The position numbers and the translations under genes were made by a program. A stretch of DNA of 64,000 bases from Burkholderiales bacterium. Its GTDB lineage: Bacteria > Pseudomonadota > Gammaproteobacteria > Burkholderiales > Burkholderiaceae. A model generated the notes under the pieces. The model had not been told where the DNA came from, ran no database searches, and saw only the letters and a program-made list of their open reading frames with translations. Shown in pieces: positions 19,281 to 28,077 of the stretch. The stretch covers positions 112,290-176,289 of the forward strand of contig JAMFSK010000095.1 in assembly GCA_026225235.1 (NCBI GenBank). Direction: 5' to 3'. Every line of letters begins with the position of its first letter. The stretch's first letter is position 1.

Positions 19281-20759
19281 TCAGGTCATGAACCGGACGA
19301 TGGACTTTTCGTCCGGCGTGTCGGTGTCGGCGAATTCGTGCTCGATGCGGCCGCCACGCATCACGGCGAGCCGGTCCGACAGGCCGATCAATTCGGGCAG
19401 GTCATCGCTGACCAGCAGCACGGCCACACCCTCGTCGGCCATCGCACGAATCGTCCGGTAGATCTCGATGCGCGCGCCGATATCGACCCCGCGCGTCGGA
19501 TTGTTCAATAGCAACAGGCGCGGGCGCACATAGAGGCATTTGGCGAGTACGACTTTCTGTAAATTGCCGCCGCTGAGCGTGCGGCAGGCGACGGCCGGGC
19601 TTGCGGCCTTGATCTTGAGCGTAGCAGTGAGATCGGCTGCGCCGCGACGCGCGACATGTGCGTCAAAGAACGCGAAGCGGCGCGGCGGCTGCGCCATGAC
19701 GAGGTTGTCGAGCACGCTGAAATCGCTGATCAGGCCTTCGCCTGTACGATCGCCTGGCAGATACGCGACGCCCGCGCGCCAGGCCGCGCCCGGATACTTT
19801 GGCGCATAAGCCTCGCCGCCGAGCGTGAGGGTGCCGCGGTCCGGCGCGAGCACGCCCATCGCGGTCTCAAGCAGCGCTTCGCCCCCGCTTCCCTTGAGCC
19901 CCGCCATGCCGACGATCTCACCACCGCGCACGTCGAGGGAAACGTCGTCGAGTTTCGCTGTCGAGCTCACGCTGCGTACGGACAGGATGACCTCCACGGG
20001 TGGCTTATGTGCCTTCGGCGGAAACACATGACCGGAGATGTCGCGCCCGACCATGCGCGCATGGATATCGGCCGGCGTCGTCTCGGCCACACTCGAGTGT
20101 CCGGCGTTGCCGCCGTCCTTGAGAATCGTCAGCCGGTCGGCGACCTCGGTGACCTCGCTCAGATGATGCGACACGAAGGCGACCGACAGCCCCCGCGCCT
20201 TGAGCGCCTGGATCGCTTTCAACAGCGCACCGACTTCCTTGCGCCCGAGAAAGGCGGTCGCCTCATCGAGGAACAGGATCTGTGGATCGAGCGAGAGGGC
20301 GCGCGCGATTTCGATGCATTTCCATTGACCGAGGTCGAGCTGATCGAGCGAGGCCGAGACAAGAATGTCTGCGCCAAAGCTGTCGAGCACGTCCTGCGCG
20401 GCTCGATTGAGCGCCTTGCGTTGCAGGAAGCCGAAGCGTGCAAAGCGACTTAACCGGTCGATAAAGACGTTTTCCGCGACCGTCAGCGACGGATTGATCG
20501 TCAATTCCTGGTGAACCAGCGCGATGCCACGGCGTTCCGCCGCACGCGTGTCGAGCGGTGCGTAGTCGGCGTGAGCCAGCCGCATCGTGCCATCGTCGGG
20601 CCGTTCGGCCCCCGCGAGAATTTTGAGCAGCGTGGATTTGCCCGCGCCGTTTTCACCGACGAGCGCATGCACTTCCCCGGGAACCAATGAGATCGAGACG
20701 TCGCGCAGCGCCACCGTGCTGCCAAAACGCTTGTTGATATGCTCTGCTACGAGTGTCAT
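19281..20759 (-). CDS. Sugar ABC transporter ATP-binding protein (RbsA/MglA family), asymmetric ATP sites
   Basis: 492 residues with two nucleotide-binding domains. NBD1 has an intact Walker A (GENGAGKST, K41) and Walker B (LFLDEATAF, D165-E166), but its signature is LDLGQ (141-145) instead of LSxGQ. NBD2 has the signature LSGGN, but no GKS in its Walker A region (GLKGSGGEALL), and its Walker B reads LLLLNNPTRGVD, with N419-N420 replacing the usual Asp-Glu. The composite site of NBD1 Walker motifs with NBD2 signature is therefore complete and the other is fully degenerate. It energises uptake through the adjacent permease. Confidence 0.9.
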   Translation of the reverse strand: MTLVAEHINKRFGSTVALRDVSISLVPGEVHALVGENGAGKSTLLKILAGAERPDDGTMRLAHADYAPLDTRAAERRGIALVHQELTINPSLTVAENVFIDRLSRFARFGFLQRKALNRAAQDVLDSFGADILVSASLDQLDLGQWKCIEIARALSLDPQILFLDEATAFLGRKEVGALLKAIQALKARGLSVAFVSHHLSEVTEVADRLTILKDGGNAGHSSVAETTPADIHARMVGRDISGHVFPPKAHKPPVEVILSVRSVSSTAKLDDVSLDVRGGEIVGMAGLKGSGGEALLETAMGVLAPDRGTLTLGGEAYAPKYPGAAWRAGVAYLPGDRTGEGLISDFSVLDNLVMAQPPRRFAFFDAHVARRGAADLTATLKIKAASPAVACRTLSGGNLQKVVLAKCLYVRPRLLLLNNPTRGVDIGARIEIYRTIRAMADEGVAVLLVSDDLPELIGLSDRLAVMRGGRIEHEFADTDTPDEKSIVRFMT

Positions 20760-20784
20760 CTGGAGTACCGTTCGCTGCGGGGGG

Positions 20785-21852
20785 CTAGCTGCTGTATTTC
20801 ATCTCGAACGTCGCGGCCGGCGCATCGGGCGTATAGAAGCGCGAGTGTTTCTTGAAGTCGTACGGCGGGATGCCATTCGGGAAATCCTTTTCGAACTGCG
20901 GCACGAGTTCGCGCGTGAGCGGCAGCAGGTGCAGTTTGACGGTGTCCGACTGCTTGGCGACCGGCTTGCCTTTGAGTTGATCGAACAGCATCACGAGTGC
21001 AAATCCGCCTTGCAGCCAGTGGCCGCCGATATCGAACAGAAGGTCGCCGCGCTTGACCGCCTGCACGTTTTCGGGGTTCAGGTCCATTGCGACCACGAAT
21101 ACGTCTTTCCCTGGCTGCTTGTTTGCATTCTTGAGCGCGGCAAGCACACCCGTCGCGGTGCCGCCGTTCGCGGCCCACACGCCCTTGATGTCCGGATGAC
21201 CCTGGTAAAGCGATTCGAACGCAGTCTGCGAGGTATCACGCACGAAGTTGCCATCGACCTCGCCCGCCACCTCGACTTCGGGATGTTCCTTGAGCGCGCG
21301 GCCGAGGCCCTTGCGGCGGTCGATCGCCACCGACGTTCCGGCGGTGCCGTTGACCACACCGATCACCTTCTTGCCGTTTGCGCCAGCTGGGATCGCGGAG
21401 AACAGCTTGATCGCCATGGCGTAGCCCGCGTCTTCATCACTCGGACCGATAAAGGCGATGTAGTTCGGGAAACGCGCGGTCTGGGGGCTGAAGTCGGGGT
21501 AGGAGTCCGTGAGGATCACCGGAATGCCGGCGTTCTTTGCGAGCGTCAAACCCGGCACGGCAGTCGCCCAATAGGGCGTGAAGATAATGCCGTCGACGTG
21601 TTGACCGACCAAGTCTTCGAGGCTACGCACCATGCCGTCGGGCTTGTTATCGGCGTTAAGCACGACGAGGTCGACGCCGAGCTGCGTTGCGCCTTGCTTC
21701 ATGAAGTCCACATAGCTGTTCCAGAACTGCGCATCGAGCGTGGGAACGACCACGCCGATCTTCAGTTTCTGCTGTGCGCGCACATTCATCGTGAGCGACA
21801 GCATGGACAGACTCAGCAGGTATTTGAGGGATTGCCGTTTGCTTGCGAGCAT
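20785..21852 (-). CDS. Sugar-binding periplasmic protein of the ABC transporter (RbsB-like)
   Basis: 355 residues from the ATG at 21852, which is preceded by GGAAGGAG and opens with a signal peptide (about residues 1-26, ending NVRA-QQ). The body is a type 1 periplasmic-binding protein (KIGVVVPTLDAQFWNSYVDF, DGIIFTPYWATAV, VIGVVNGTAGTSVAIDRR, WAANGGTATGVLAALKN). The open frame continues upstream to 22029 but without any signal peptide, so that extension is rejected. It delivers the substrate to the permease/ATPase encoded downstream. Substrate inferred as a four-carbon sugar derivative. Confidence 0.88.
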   Translation of the reverse strand: MLASKRQSLKYLLSLSMLSLTMNVRAQQKLKIGVVVPTLDAQFWNSYVDFMKQGATQLGVDLVVLNADNKPDGMVRSLEDLVGQHVDGIIFTPYWATAVPGLTLAKNAGIPVILTDSYPDFSPQTARFPNYIAFIGPSDEDAGYAMAIKLFSAIPAGANGKKVIGVVNGTAGTSVAIDRRKGLGRALKEHPEVEVAGEVDGNFVRDTSQTAFESLYQGHPDIKGVWAANGGTATGVLAALKNANKQPGKDVFVVAMDLNPENVQAVKRGDLLFDIGGHWLQGGFALVMLFDQLKGKPVAKQSDTVKLHLLPLTRELVPQFEKDFPNGIPPYDFKKHSRFYTPDAPAATFEMKYSS

Positions 21853-22038
21853 CGTTGTCTCCTTCCAGATTCTTGTAGGTGTGCGGCGTGTGCTTCGAGC
21901 CGCTGTCGTCCTGCTTCCATCCTGCTTGCGTCCCGCATCCGTGCACACGCACCACGCACACATTCGCGATGTCGATGCTCCGCCGCCTCGCGGGTCGAGG
22001 TGCGCACCCGCGCGAGCGGGCGGCGGCATCCAGGGTTC

Positions 22039-23526
22039 TCAGCGCGCGGGGACCACCGGTACGGTGGCCGCGCCCGAGTAGTTCAGGTAGACGGTCTTCT
22101 TGCGCAGATAGACATCGAGGCCGTGCGAGCCATCGTCGCCACCGATGCCGCTATCGCCATAGCCGCCGTGGAAGCCCTGAATGCTTTCGGGGCCGACGCG
22201 GTTGACGTAGACCTCGCCGAAGGAGATCTCGTTCACGGCCCGCATGATCGTGCGCATGTCGTTCGTGAAAAGGTATGCCGACAGGCCGTAGCGGCTTTCG
22301 TTGGCGATCGAGAGCGCTTCGTCGAGCGTGTCGAAGGGCACGATGGGCAGCACCGGTCCGAAGATCTCCTTGTGCATGATCGGCGCTTCGAGGTCGAGGC
22401 CGGTCAGGATCGTCGGGTTGTACCAGTAGCCGCCGCTGCTCGGCGGGTTCGTCGGGCGGCCGCCCCCGAAGGCAACCGTCGCGCCAAGCTGGATCGCATC
22501 GCTGACAAAGGCATCGACCTTGTCAAGTTCCTGTCGGCTGACCTTCGGGCCGATGTCGGTGCTTTCATCGAGCGGCATGCCGACCTTCAACTGCTTGGTC
22601 ACGGCGATAAAGCGCTCGACGAACGCGTCGTAGACATTGCGTTGCACGAGTGTGCGTTCGTTGCAGATACAGACCTGGCCGCAGTTCATGTAGCGCGACG
22701 TCGCCGCCGAGCGCACGGCGAGGTCGATATCGCTGTCGGCCATCACGATGAAGGGTGCCTTGCCGCCGAGTTCCAGCGACACGGGTGTCAGGTTCGCGGC
22801 GGCGGCGGCCATGATGCGCTTGCCGGTCGGCACGCTGCCTGTCATCGTCAGTAGGTCGAGATCGGGCGAGTTGGTGATGGCTTCGCCGACCGTTTTGCCG
22901 GTGCCGTTCACGATGTTGATCACCCCGGCAGGCACGCCGGCCTCGTGGAAGATCCGCGCCATTTCCTGTGCCGACAGAGGCGTCATTTCATGCGGCTTGA
23001 GCACGATCGTGTCGCCGGCGATCAGGCTCGGCGCGACCTTGCGCGCGACCAGCACGCTCGGATAGTTCCAGGGGATGATCGCGCCGACTACGCCGAGTGC
23101 GACGCGCTGGATCCAGATCTGTTCGCCCGGAAAATCGGAGGGCAGGATCTCGCCCTGGATACGGCGCGCGAATTCTGCGAAGTAGTCGAAGAATTCAGCG
23201 GTGCCGCCGACCTCTCCTCGTGCCTCGCGGATCGTCTTGCCTTGCTCGAGCACGACCACTCGCGCGAGCCGTTCAGCGTCGCGGCGCACCAGCGCGGCGA
23301 TGCGTTTCATATATTGCGCACGTTCGAGCGGCGCGCGGCGGGACCACTGGGGGAAGGCGCGGCGTGCCGCGGCGATCGCTTGCTGGACCTGAGCTGCGGA
23401 GACCTGGTTGACTTGCTGGATGACCTCGCCGGTCGCGGGGTTCAGCACCTCGAATGAGCCGTCGTCGCCCGTCACCCATTGCCCGTCGATGTACGAGCGG
23501 CTTTCGATATCTCGAATCGCTTCCAT
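22039..23526 (-). CDS. Aldehyde dehydrogenase, AldA (lactaldehyde/glycolaldehyde) type
   Basis: 495 residues, full-length NAD(P)-dependent aldehyde dehydrogenase. Visible motifs: IPWNYPSVL and LKPHEMTPLSA in the Rossmann part, the general-base segment LELGGKAPFIV, the nucleophile region NCGQVCICNERTLV, and the C-terminal GYGDSGIGGDDGSHGLDVYL with VVYL-like KTVYLNY, which resembles AldA. It is first in the operon. In this context it may oxidise a four-carbon aldehyde (threose or erythrose) to the tetronate that the DUF1537 kinase phosphorylates, which is inference. Confidence 0.9.
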   Translation of the reverse strand: MEAIRDIESRSYIDGQWVTGDDGSFEVLNPATGEVIQQVNQVSAAQVQQAIAAARRAFPQWSRRAPLERAQYMKRIAALVRRDAERLARVVVLEQGKTIREARGEVGGTAEFFDYFAEFARRIQGEILPSDFPGEQIWIQRVALGVVGAIIPWNYPSVLVARKVAPSLIAGDTIVLKPHEMTPLSAQEMARIFHEAGVPAGVINIVNGTGKTVGEAITNSPDLDLLTMTGSVPTGKRIMAAAAANLTPVSLELGGKAPFIVMADSDIDLAVRSAATSRYMNCGQVCICNERTLVQRNVYDAFVERFIAVTKQLKVGMPLDESTDIGPKVSRQELDKVDAFVSDAIQLGATVAFGGGRPTNPPSSGGYWYNPTILTGLDLEAPIMHKEIFGPVLPIVPFDTLDEALSIANESRYGLSAYLFTNDMRTIMRAVNEISFGEVYVNRVGPESIQGFHGGYGDSGIGGDDGSHGLDVYLRKKTVYLNYSGAATVPVVPAR

Positions 23527-23927
23527 TTGCTTCGTATTCCCTTTGCAGAAAAATGTGCGGTTCTCAGCGAGATCGCGCTTTTGTAAAGAACAGGGTCAAA
23601 CATGAACAGCGGCTGTATTCGCCGGACGAGTGCGTCAATCGAAGTCAGGGTTGGAGTCTAGGACATTTTGATCGAAACGCGCATTAAGTGTTTGCACTAA
23701 TGCTTAGATCAATCAAAACGGGCATGGACGATACCGACAGGTCGGTCAGCCAGCCAGCAGCTAGTCAGGCAGGGACCCGATGAACAGACGAGAACGCGGA
23801 AGACGGAAGACGAGCAGGGCGGATGGCAGAGGGGATCGCGCGGAAGGCGCGAAGTAGGGAGGGCGAAAGAAGGCGGGAACGGGAGGCGCAGCGACCAGGG
23901 GCAGCAGGTAGCGCCCCGTGCCTGAGC
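23527..23927. other. Intergenic region between deoR-type regulator and the aldehyde dehydrogenase operon
   Basis: About 400 bases without a credible gene. It should hold the operon promoter (reading leftwards) and contains the nested palindrome listed separately. The right part (23760-23920) is purine-rich on the plus strand and I see no clear signal in it. Confidence 0.6.
23666..23718. promoter_or_regulatory. Nested palindrome, candidate operator of the DeoR regulator
   Basis: Outer arms TTTTGAT (23666-23672) and ATCAAAA (23712-23718) and inner arms GCATTA (23681-23686) and TAATGC (23698-23703) share the same centre, 23692. Within the inner pair AGTG and CACT add a slightly offset third pair. 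It lies about 140 bases upstream of the aldehyde dehydrogenase start and beside the regulator gene, where a DeoR operator would be expected. Confidence 0.5.
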
Positions 23928-24701
23928 CTAGGCGATGGGTGAAGCCGTCTCGATGGCGATCTCGTCGCGCAAGGCGAATGCGACCAGTTCGGCGGCGTGC
24001 GGGGCAGCATCGGTGATGAGCGTCCAGTTGCGCTCAAGCGGGGTCCAGTGCTGCTGGCTCGCGTGGTTGAGCTTGTGCGAGGTGACAAGCACAAATACGT
24101 TGGCCGCCTGGCGGATCACACATTCCTTGAGCCAGGCCTGCTCGGCGCTCGCTTCGCACAGGCCCCGACCCGCGACGACACCGTCCGCGCCCAGAAAGGC
24201 CTTGTCGAACGACATACGGCTCAGCGTGACCTGCGCAAGAGGCCCAAGCGTGCTCATGCTTGACGGCCGCACGTCGCCTCCGACCACGGTCACCCGGACC
24301 TCGCCCGGGGCAAGGATCCCGACGGCGAGCAGATTGTTGGTCACGACGTGCACATCGCGCCGCGCGACCAGACAGCGCGCAAGCGCGGCCGTCGTAGTGC
24401 CGCCGTCGAGGAAAATGGTGTCGCCGTCCTGCACGTGCTCGACAGCGGCGCGCGCGATGGCATCCTTCTGCGCGCGAAAGCTTTCACGCCGGGTATCGAG
24501 GGACTCTTCTGGTTCGTGCATGCCGATCGACGGCGCCGCGCCCCCATAGGTGCGCAGGATGCGCCGTTCGTCGGCGAGCGCGCGCAGGTCACGGCGCACC
24601 GTGGCCTCGGACATGCCGAAATGCTCGCAGAGCGCACTGACGTCGTTGGTGCCCGAGAGCACAGCCTTGAGCATTGCCTCTCGGCGCTTGGCTACTTTCA
24701 T
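23928..24701 (-). CDS. DeoR/GlpR family transcriptional regulator
   Basis: 257 residues. N-terminal winged helix (REAMLKAVLSGTNDVSALCE, HFGMSEATVRRDLRALADE) and C-terminal sugar-phosphate-sensing DeoRC domain (DGDTIFLDGGTTTAALARCL, VTVVGGDVRPSSMS, AFLGADGVVAGRGLCEAS). DeoR-type repressors normally respond to a phosphorylated intermediate, here plausibly a tetronate 4-phosphate or DHAP. It is upstream of, and codirectional with, the catabolic operon and probably represses it through the nested palindrome. Confidence 0.9.
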   Translation of the reverse strand: MKVAKRREAMLKAVLSGTNDVSALCEHFGMSEATVRRDLRALADERRILRTYGGAAPSIGMHEPEESLDTRRESFRAQKDAIARAAVEHVQDGDTIFLDGGTTTAALARCLVARRDVHVVTNNLLAVGILAPGEVRVTVVGGDVRPSSMSTLGPLAQVTLSRMSFDKAFLGADGVVAGRGLCEASAEQAWLKECVIRQAANVFVLVTSHKLNHASQQHWTPLERNWTLITDAAPHAAELVAFALRDEIAIETASPIA

Positions 24702-24858
24702 GTTGGTCGGCGGGTAAGGGTGCCGGCTAGCCGCGGGATCGGACCAGACTCGGGCGGAACATATCTGCCCACAGTGTAGCCGCTCGGACCGCTCGGTTGG
24801 CCATTTTGCGCGATTCGATCATTATGTAGTGATCGCGTTCCGGCCGGGCCCGTGAACA

Positions 24859-25245
24859 CTAGGCTTTGCGAGCCTTTGCCTCTCGCGTCGCGCCGAGGAC
24901 ACGGTCGACAATGGCAAGGGTGGTGGGACTCGCATTGGTTCTCGCCATCTCCGACGGACTCACCCACTCGCATCGCACGATTTCTCTTGATGCCTGCACG
25001 ACCGCGTCGTCATCGACTAGCGCTTCGAAGACGTGATGCTCTGTTGTTCTCCCCGTGAACCGGAATAGGAAATTCATGCGAACGGCGCCCAGCGCCGTTT
25101 CTTCCGTCAACTCGCGCGCCGCGGTGAGCGACAGGGGCTCTCCCGACCCGGGCTTTCCGCCTGGCAGCGCCCAATTTGCGCGACGGTTGACGACGAGCAG
25201 CAAGCGCCCCTTCTGCATGCATACCACCGTTGCGCGCTGTTTCAT
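24859..25245 (-). CDS. NUDIX hydrolase
   Basis: 128 residues with a clear NUDIX box: GGKPGSGEPLSLTAARELTE followed by ETALGA, matching G-x5-E-x7-R-E-x-x-E-E up to the usual final variations. Such enzymes cleave nucleoside diphosphates linked to another moiety in the cytoplasm. The N-terminus (KQRATVVCMQKGRLLLVVNR) matches small MutT-like proteins. It stands alone, and the substrate is not predictable. Confidence 0.88.
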   Translation of the reverse strand: MKQRATVVCMQKGRLLLVVNRRANWALPGGKPGSGEPLSLTAARELTEETALGAVRMNFLFRFTGRTTEHHVFEALVDDDAVVQASREIVRCEWVSPSEMARTNASPTTLAIVDRVLGATREAKARKA

Positions 25246-25656
25246 CTTGAAATCCAGGAATAGGAGGGGTTCCGCGTAAGTTTTAAAGCCAAATAAAGCG
25301 GCTTTCAGGGCTCAACATGTTCGCTATGCGACTGCGTCGTGTCTGCAAGTTCCAGATTTTCTATGACACACACAATGTTACCCACAAAAACGATATATAC
25401 AGTATATCGCATTATGACCTCCGAGCCCCTCGGTGACTGAGTTCGTCGTGCTCCGGAGAGCTGGGCGCGCTGGGGTTCTGTCTGGTTTCGAAAGCAAACG
25501 TAGCAGTTCGGCCCTAGCCGTACTAAGCTGTTCCAGCTATTCAACACTGTTTATCCGTCATGGAACCGTCCACGCTTCATCTCGTATCGGGCGAAAGCCC
25601 CCGCGGAGCGCTGCCGATGGCGTTTGTGCTCACGCAGCAACCAGGTACGACTAGCC
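25246..25656. other. Divergent intergenic region between NUDIX and histidine kinase genes
   Basis: About 410 bases with lower GC than its neighbours and no convincing gene. It holds an AT-rich palindrome (25391-25409), which probably sits in a promoter region. I see nothing else definite. Confidence 0.5.
25391..25409. promoter_or_regulatory. AT-rich palindrome, candidate operator/promoter
   Basis: CGATATA-TACAG-TATATCG: perfect 7-base arms around five bases. The minus strand contains TACTGTATATA, the left half of a LexA-like box, but the second CAG is missing, so LexA control is only a possibility. TATACA/TATATA could also serve as -10 elements on either strand. Confidence 0.35.
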
Positions 25657-27627
25657 ATGAATATTGAAAACGGCCGAGTCTCGACCGATGCGACCGTCGA
25701 ACAGCGCTTTGAACTGCTGGTCACGAGCGTGAGCGACTATGCGATCTACATGCTCACTCTGGACGGCTTCGTCAATAGCTGGAACGCGGGCGCGCAACGG
25801 TTCAAGGGATATGTGGCGTCCGAGATCATCGGCCAGCACTTCTCTGTGTTTTACACGAACGAAGACCGGGCAGCCGGCAAGCCCGCTCGTGCGCTGCGTA
25901 TCGCTCTGGAAGAAGGCAAGTTTGAAGATGAAGGCTGGCGGGTGCGAAAAGACGGCACGCACTTTTGGGCCAGCGTCGTGGTCGATTCGATCCGTCGCGC
26001 GGACGGAGAGCTGGTCGGCTTCGCCAAGATCACCCGGGATATCACGGAGCGCAAAGTGGCCGAAGAGGCCCTTCGCCAGAGTGAGGACCGGTTCAGACGC
26101 CTTGTTCAGGGTGTGACCGATTACGCCATTTACATGCTGTCGCCAACGGGCGAGATTACGAACTGGAACGCCGGCGCCGAGCGGATTAAAGGCTATAAGC
26201 TAGACGAGGTTATCGGTACCCATTTTTCGCGGTTCTACACGCAAGCCGATCGCGAGAAAGATCTTCCCGCCCGAGCGCTGGCGATTGCCGCGAGTGAGGG
26301 CAAGTTCGAGCAAGAAGGCCTGCGTGTGCGCAAGGACGGCAGCACCTTTGTGGCACATGTTGTCGTCGATCCGATTTATGGGGACGACGGTACCCTAATC
26401 GGGTTTGCCAAGATCACACGAGACGTGACTGAGCGAGTGCAGGCGGCCGAAGCGCTTGCGCGCGTCAACGCAGCGCTTGCGCAATCCCAGAAGATGGAAG
26501 CAATCGGCAAGCTGACGGGCGGTGTCGCACACGATTTCAACAATCTCCTGCAGGTAATTGGCGGCAATCTTCAATTGCTCGGGCAAGACGTGGTCGGGAT
26601 GGCGCATGCTGAGCAGCATGTGCGCAATGCACAGGCGGGCGTGGCGCGCGGCGCCAAGCTCGCTTCGCAGTTGCTCGCCTTCGGCCGCCGGCAACCCCTC
26701 GCGCCTAAGGTGGTCAATCTGGGTCGCCTGGTCCGAGGCCTCGACGATATGTTTCGGCGTGCCCTGGGAGAGAGCATCGAAATTGAGACCATCGTCTCCG
26801 GCGGCCTGTGGAACACCCTTGTCGATCCGTTTCAGGTGGAGCATGCGCTCCTGAATCTGGCGATCAACGCCAGGGATGCGATGGAGGGACAGGGACATCT
26901 CACCGTCGAAGCGGGCAACGCATCGCTTGACGATAACTATGCCGCCCGGAATCCTGACGTGAAAGCCGGCCAATATGTCATGGTGGCGGTTACCGATACA
27001 GGGTCCGGTATTCCGCACGAGATCCTTGATCATGTTCTCGAGCCGTTTTTCACCACGAAGGCTGAAGGTCAGGGCACGGGTCTCGGATTAAGCATGGCCT
27101 ACGGCTTCGTCAAACAGTCGGACGGTCATCTGAAGATCTACAGCGAGGCGAACCACGGCACCACGGTGCGCCTGTATCTCCCGCGCGCGAAGCAGGAGGA
27201 AGACCGCGTCGTCGAAGTCGATACCGGGCCGGTCGTCGGGGGGACGGAAACCGTGCTGGTCGCCGAAGACGACGAAGCGGTGCGTACCACGGTGGTCGAG
27301 TTATTGTCAGATCTCGGTTATCACGTGCTCAGGGCTAAAGACGCGGAAGGCGCGCTCGCCATTATCGAAAGTGGTGTCCCGATCGACCTGCTCTTTACCG
27401 ACGTCGTCATGCCCGGGCCACTGCGAAGCCCGGAGCTCGCGCGCAAAGCCCGCGAGCGATTGCCCGATATCGCCGTGTTGTTCACGTCAGGCTATACGGA
27501 TAACGCCATCGTCCACGCGGGCAGGCTCGATGAAGGGGTCGAATTGCTTAGCAAGCCCTATTCGTTCGAAGCCATGGCCCGCAAAATACGGCAGGTGCTG
27601 CGTAATCAGCACAAGGCGCGGCACTGA
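25657..27627 (+). CDS. Hybrid sensor histidine kinase with two PAS domains and a receiver
   Basis: 656 residues from ATG 25657. Two tandem PAS domains (about 15-120 and 135-250, both with the pattern DYAIYML, NWNAGA, IKGY/FKGY, GFAKITRD), a HisKA dimerisation domain with H292 in VAHDFNNLLQ, an ATPase domain (NARDAM, DTGSGIP, GTGLGLSMAYGFVKQ) and a C-terminal receiver with phospho-acceptor D582 in LLFTDVVMPG. No membrane helices, so a cytoplasmic sensor. The 25624 TTG extension is less likely. No cognate regulator is adjacent. Its PAS domains resemble that of the kinase at 38.4-39.5 kb. Confidence 0.9.
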   Translation: MNIENGRVSTDATVEQRFELLVTSVSDYAIYMLTLDGFVNSWNAGAQRFKGYVASEIIGQHFSVFYTNEDRAAGKPARALRIALEEGKFEDEGWRVRKDGTHFWASVVVDSIRRADGELVGFAKITRDITERKVAEEALRQSEDRFRRLVQGVTDYAIYMLSPTGEITNWNAGAERIKGYKLDEVIGTHFSRFYTQADREKDLPARALAIAASEGKFEQEGLRVRKDGSTFVAHVVVDPIYGDDGTLIGFAKITRDVTERVQAAEALARVNAALAQSQKMEAIGKLTGGVAHDFNNLLQVIGGNLQLLGQDVVGMAHAEQHVRNAQAGVARGAKLASQLLAFGRRQPLAPKVVNLGRLVRGLDDMFRRALGESIEIETIVSGGLWNTLVDPFQVEHALLNLAINARDAMEGQGHLTVEAGNASLDDNYAARNPDVKAGQYVMVAVTDTGSGIPHEILDHVLEPFFTTKAEGQGTGLGLSMAYGFVKQSDGHLKIYSEANHGTTVRLYLPRAKQEEDRVVEVDTGPVVGGTETVLVAEDDEAVRTTVVELLSDLGYHVLRAKDAEGALAIIESGVPIDLLFTDVVMPGPLRSPELARKARERLPDIAVLFTSGYTDNAIVHAGRLDEGVELLSKPYSFEAMARKIRQVLRNQHKARH

Positions 27628-27634
27628 ACGACCT

Positions 27635-28030
27635 TCACGGCCGTCGGGCAACCAGATCGATTTCGACCAACGCGTCGCGTGCCAGACCGGTCACGCCCAC
27701 GCAGGTCCGTGCCGGCAGAGGCCGTGCTCCAAAGAACGCGCGGTAGGTCTCGTTCATCGCGGCGTAGTCGCGTTTGAACTCGGTGAGGAAGATCCTCACA
27801 TTGACCACATTGTCGAGCGTCAATCCCACTCCCTCGAGCACGATGACGAGGTTGTCGAGCACGCGGGTGGTCTGCGCCTGTACACCATCCGGCAGCGGTG
27901 CGTCGTCGTCGTCGGGATGCGTGGGCATCTGTCCGGTCACGAAGACCCAGCCGTCAACTTCGGCGGCGTGCGAAAACGGCGCGACGGGCGTCGGCGCACC
28001 GGCGACCATCAGCATGCTTGGCAAAGACAT
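27635..28030 (-). CDS. RidA family protein (YjgF/YER057c/UK114)
   Basis: 131 residues, single RidA domain: PFSHAAEVDGWVFVTGQMPT, VLDNLVIVLEGVGLTLDNVV and the C-terminal RTCVGVTGLARDALVEIDLV with the conserved Arg. RidA proteins hydrolyse reactive enamine/imine intermediates; relatives such as RutC work in catabolic operons. It lies 47 bases downstream of the AraC-amidase fusion with AAGGAAAG before its ATG, so it is probably part of the amide-utilisation cluster. Confidence 0.87.
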   Translation of the reverse strand: MSLPSMLMVAGAPTPVAPFSHAAEVDGWVFVTGQMPTHPDDDDAPLPDGVQAQTTRVLDNLVIVLEGVGLTLDNVVNVRIFLTEFKRDYAAMNETYRAFFGARPLPARTCVGVTGLARDALVEIDLVARRP

Positions 28031-28077
28031 GAACTTTCCTTGTACGGGGTTTGAGATTCGTCAATGAGAAGAGAACG

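Noticed and set aside
20587..22854. 755-residue plus-strand frame over the ABC transporter and aldehyde dehydrogenase genes
   Set aside because: Spans several conserved minus-strand genes and their intergenic gap; the translation is His/Arg/Asp-rich without domains.
25391..25409. LexA box
   Set aside because: Only one half (TACTGTATATA) fits; the second CAG is missing.
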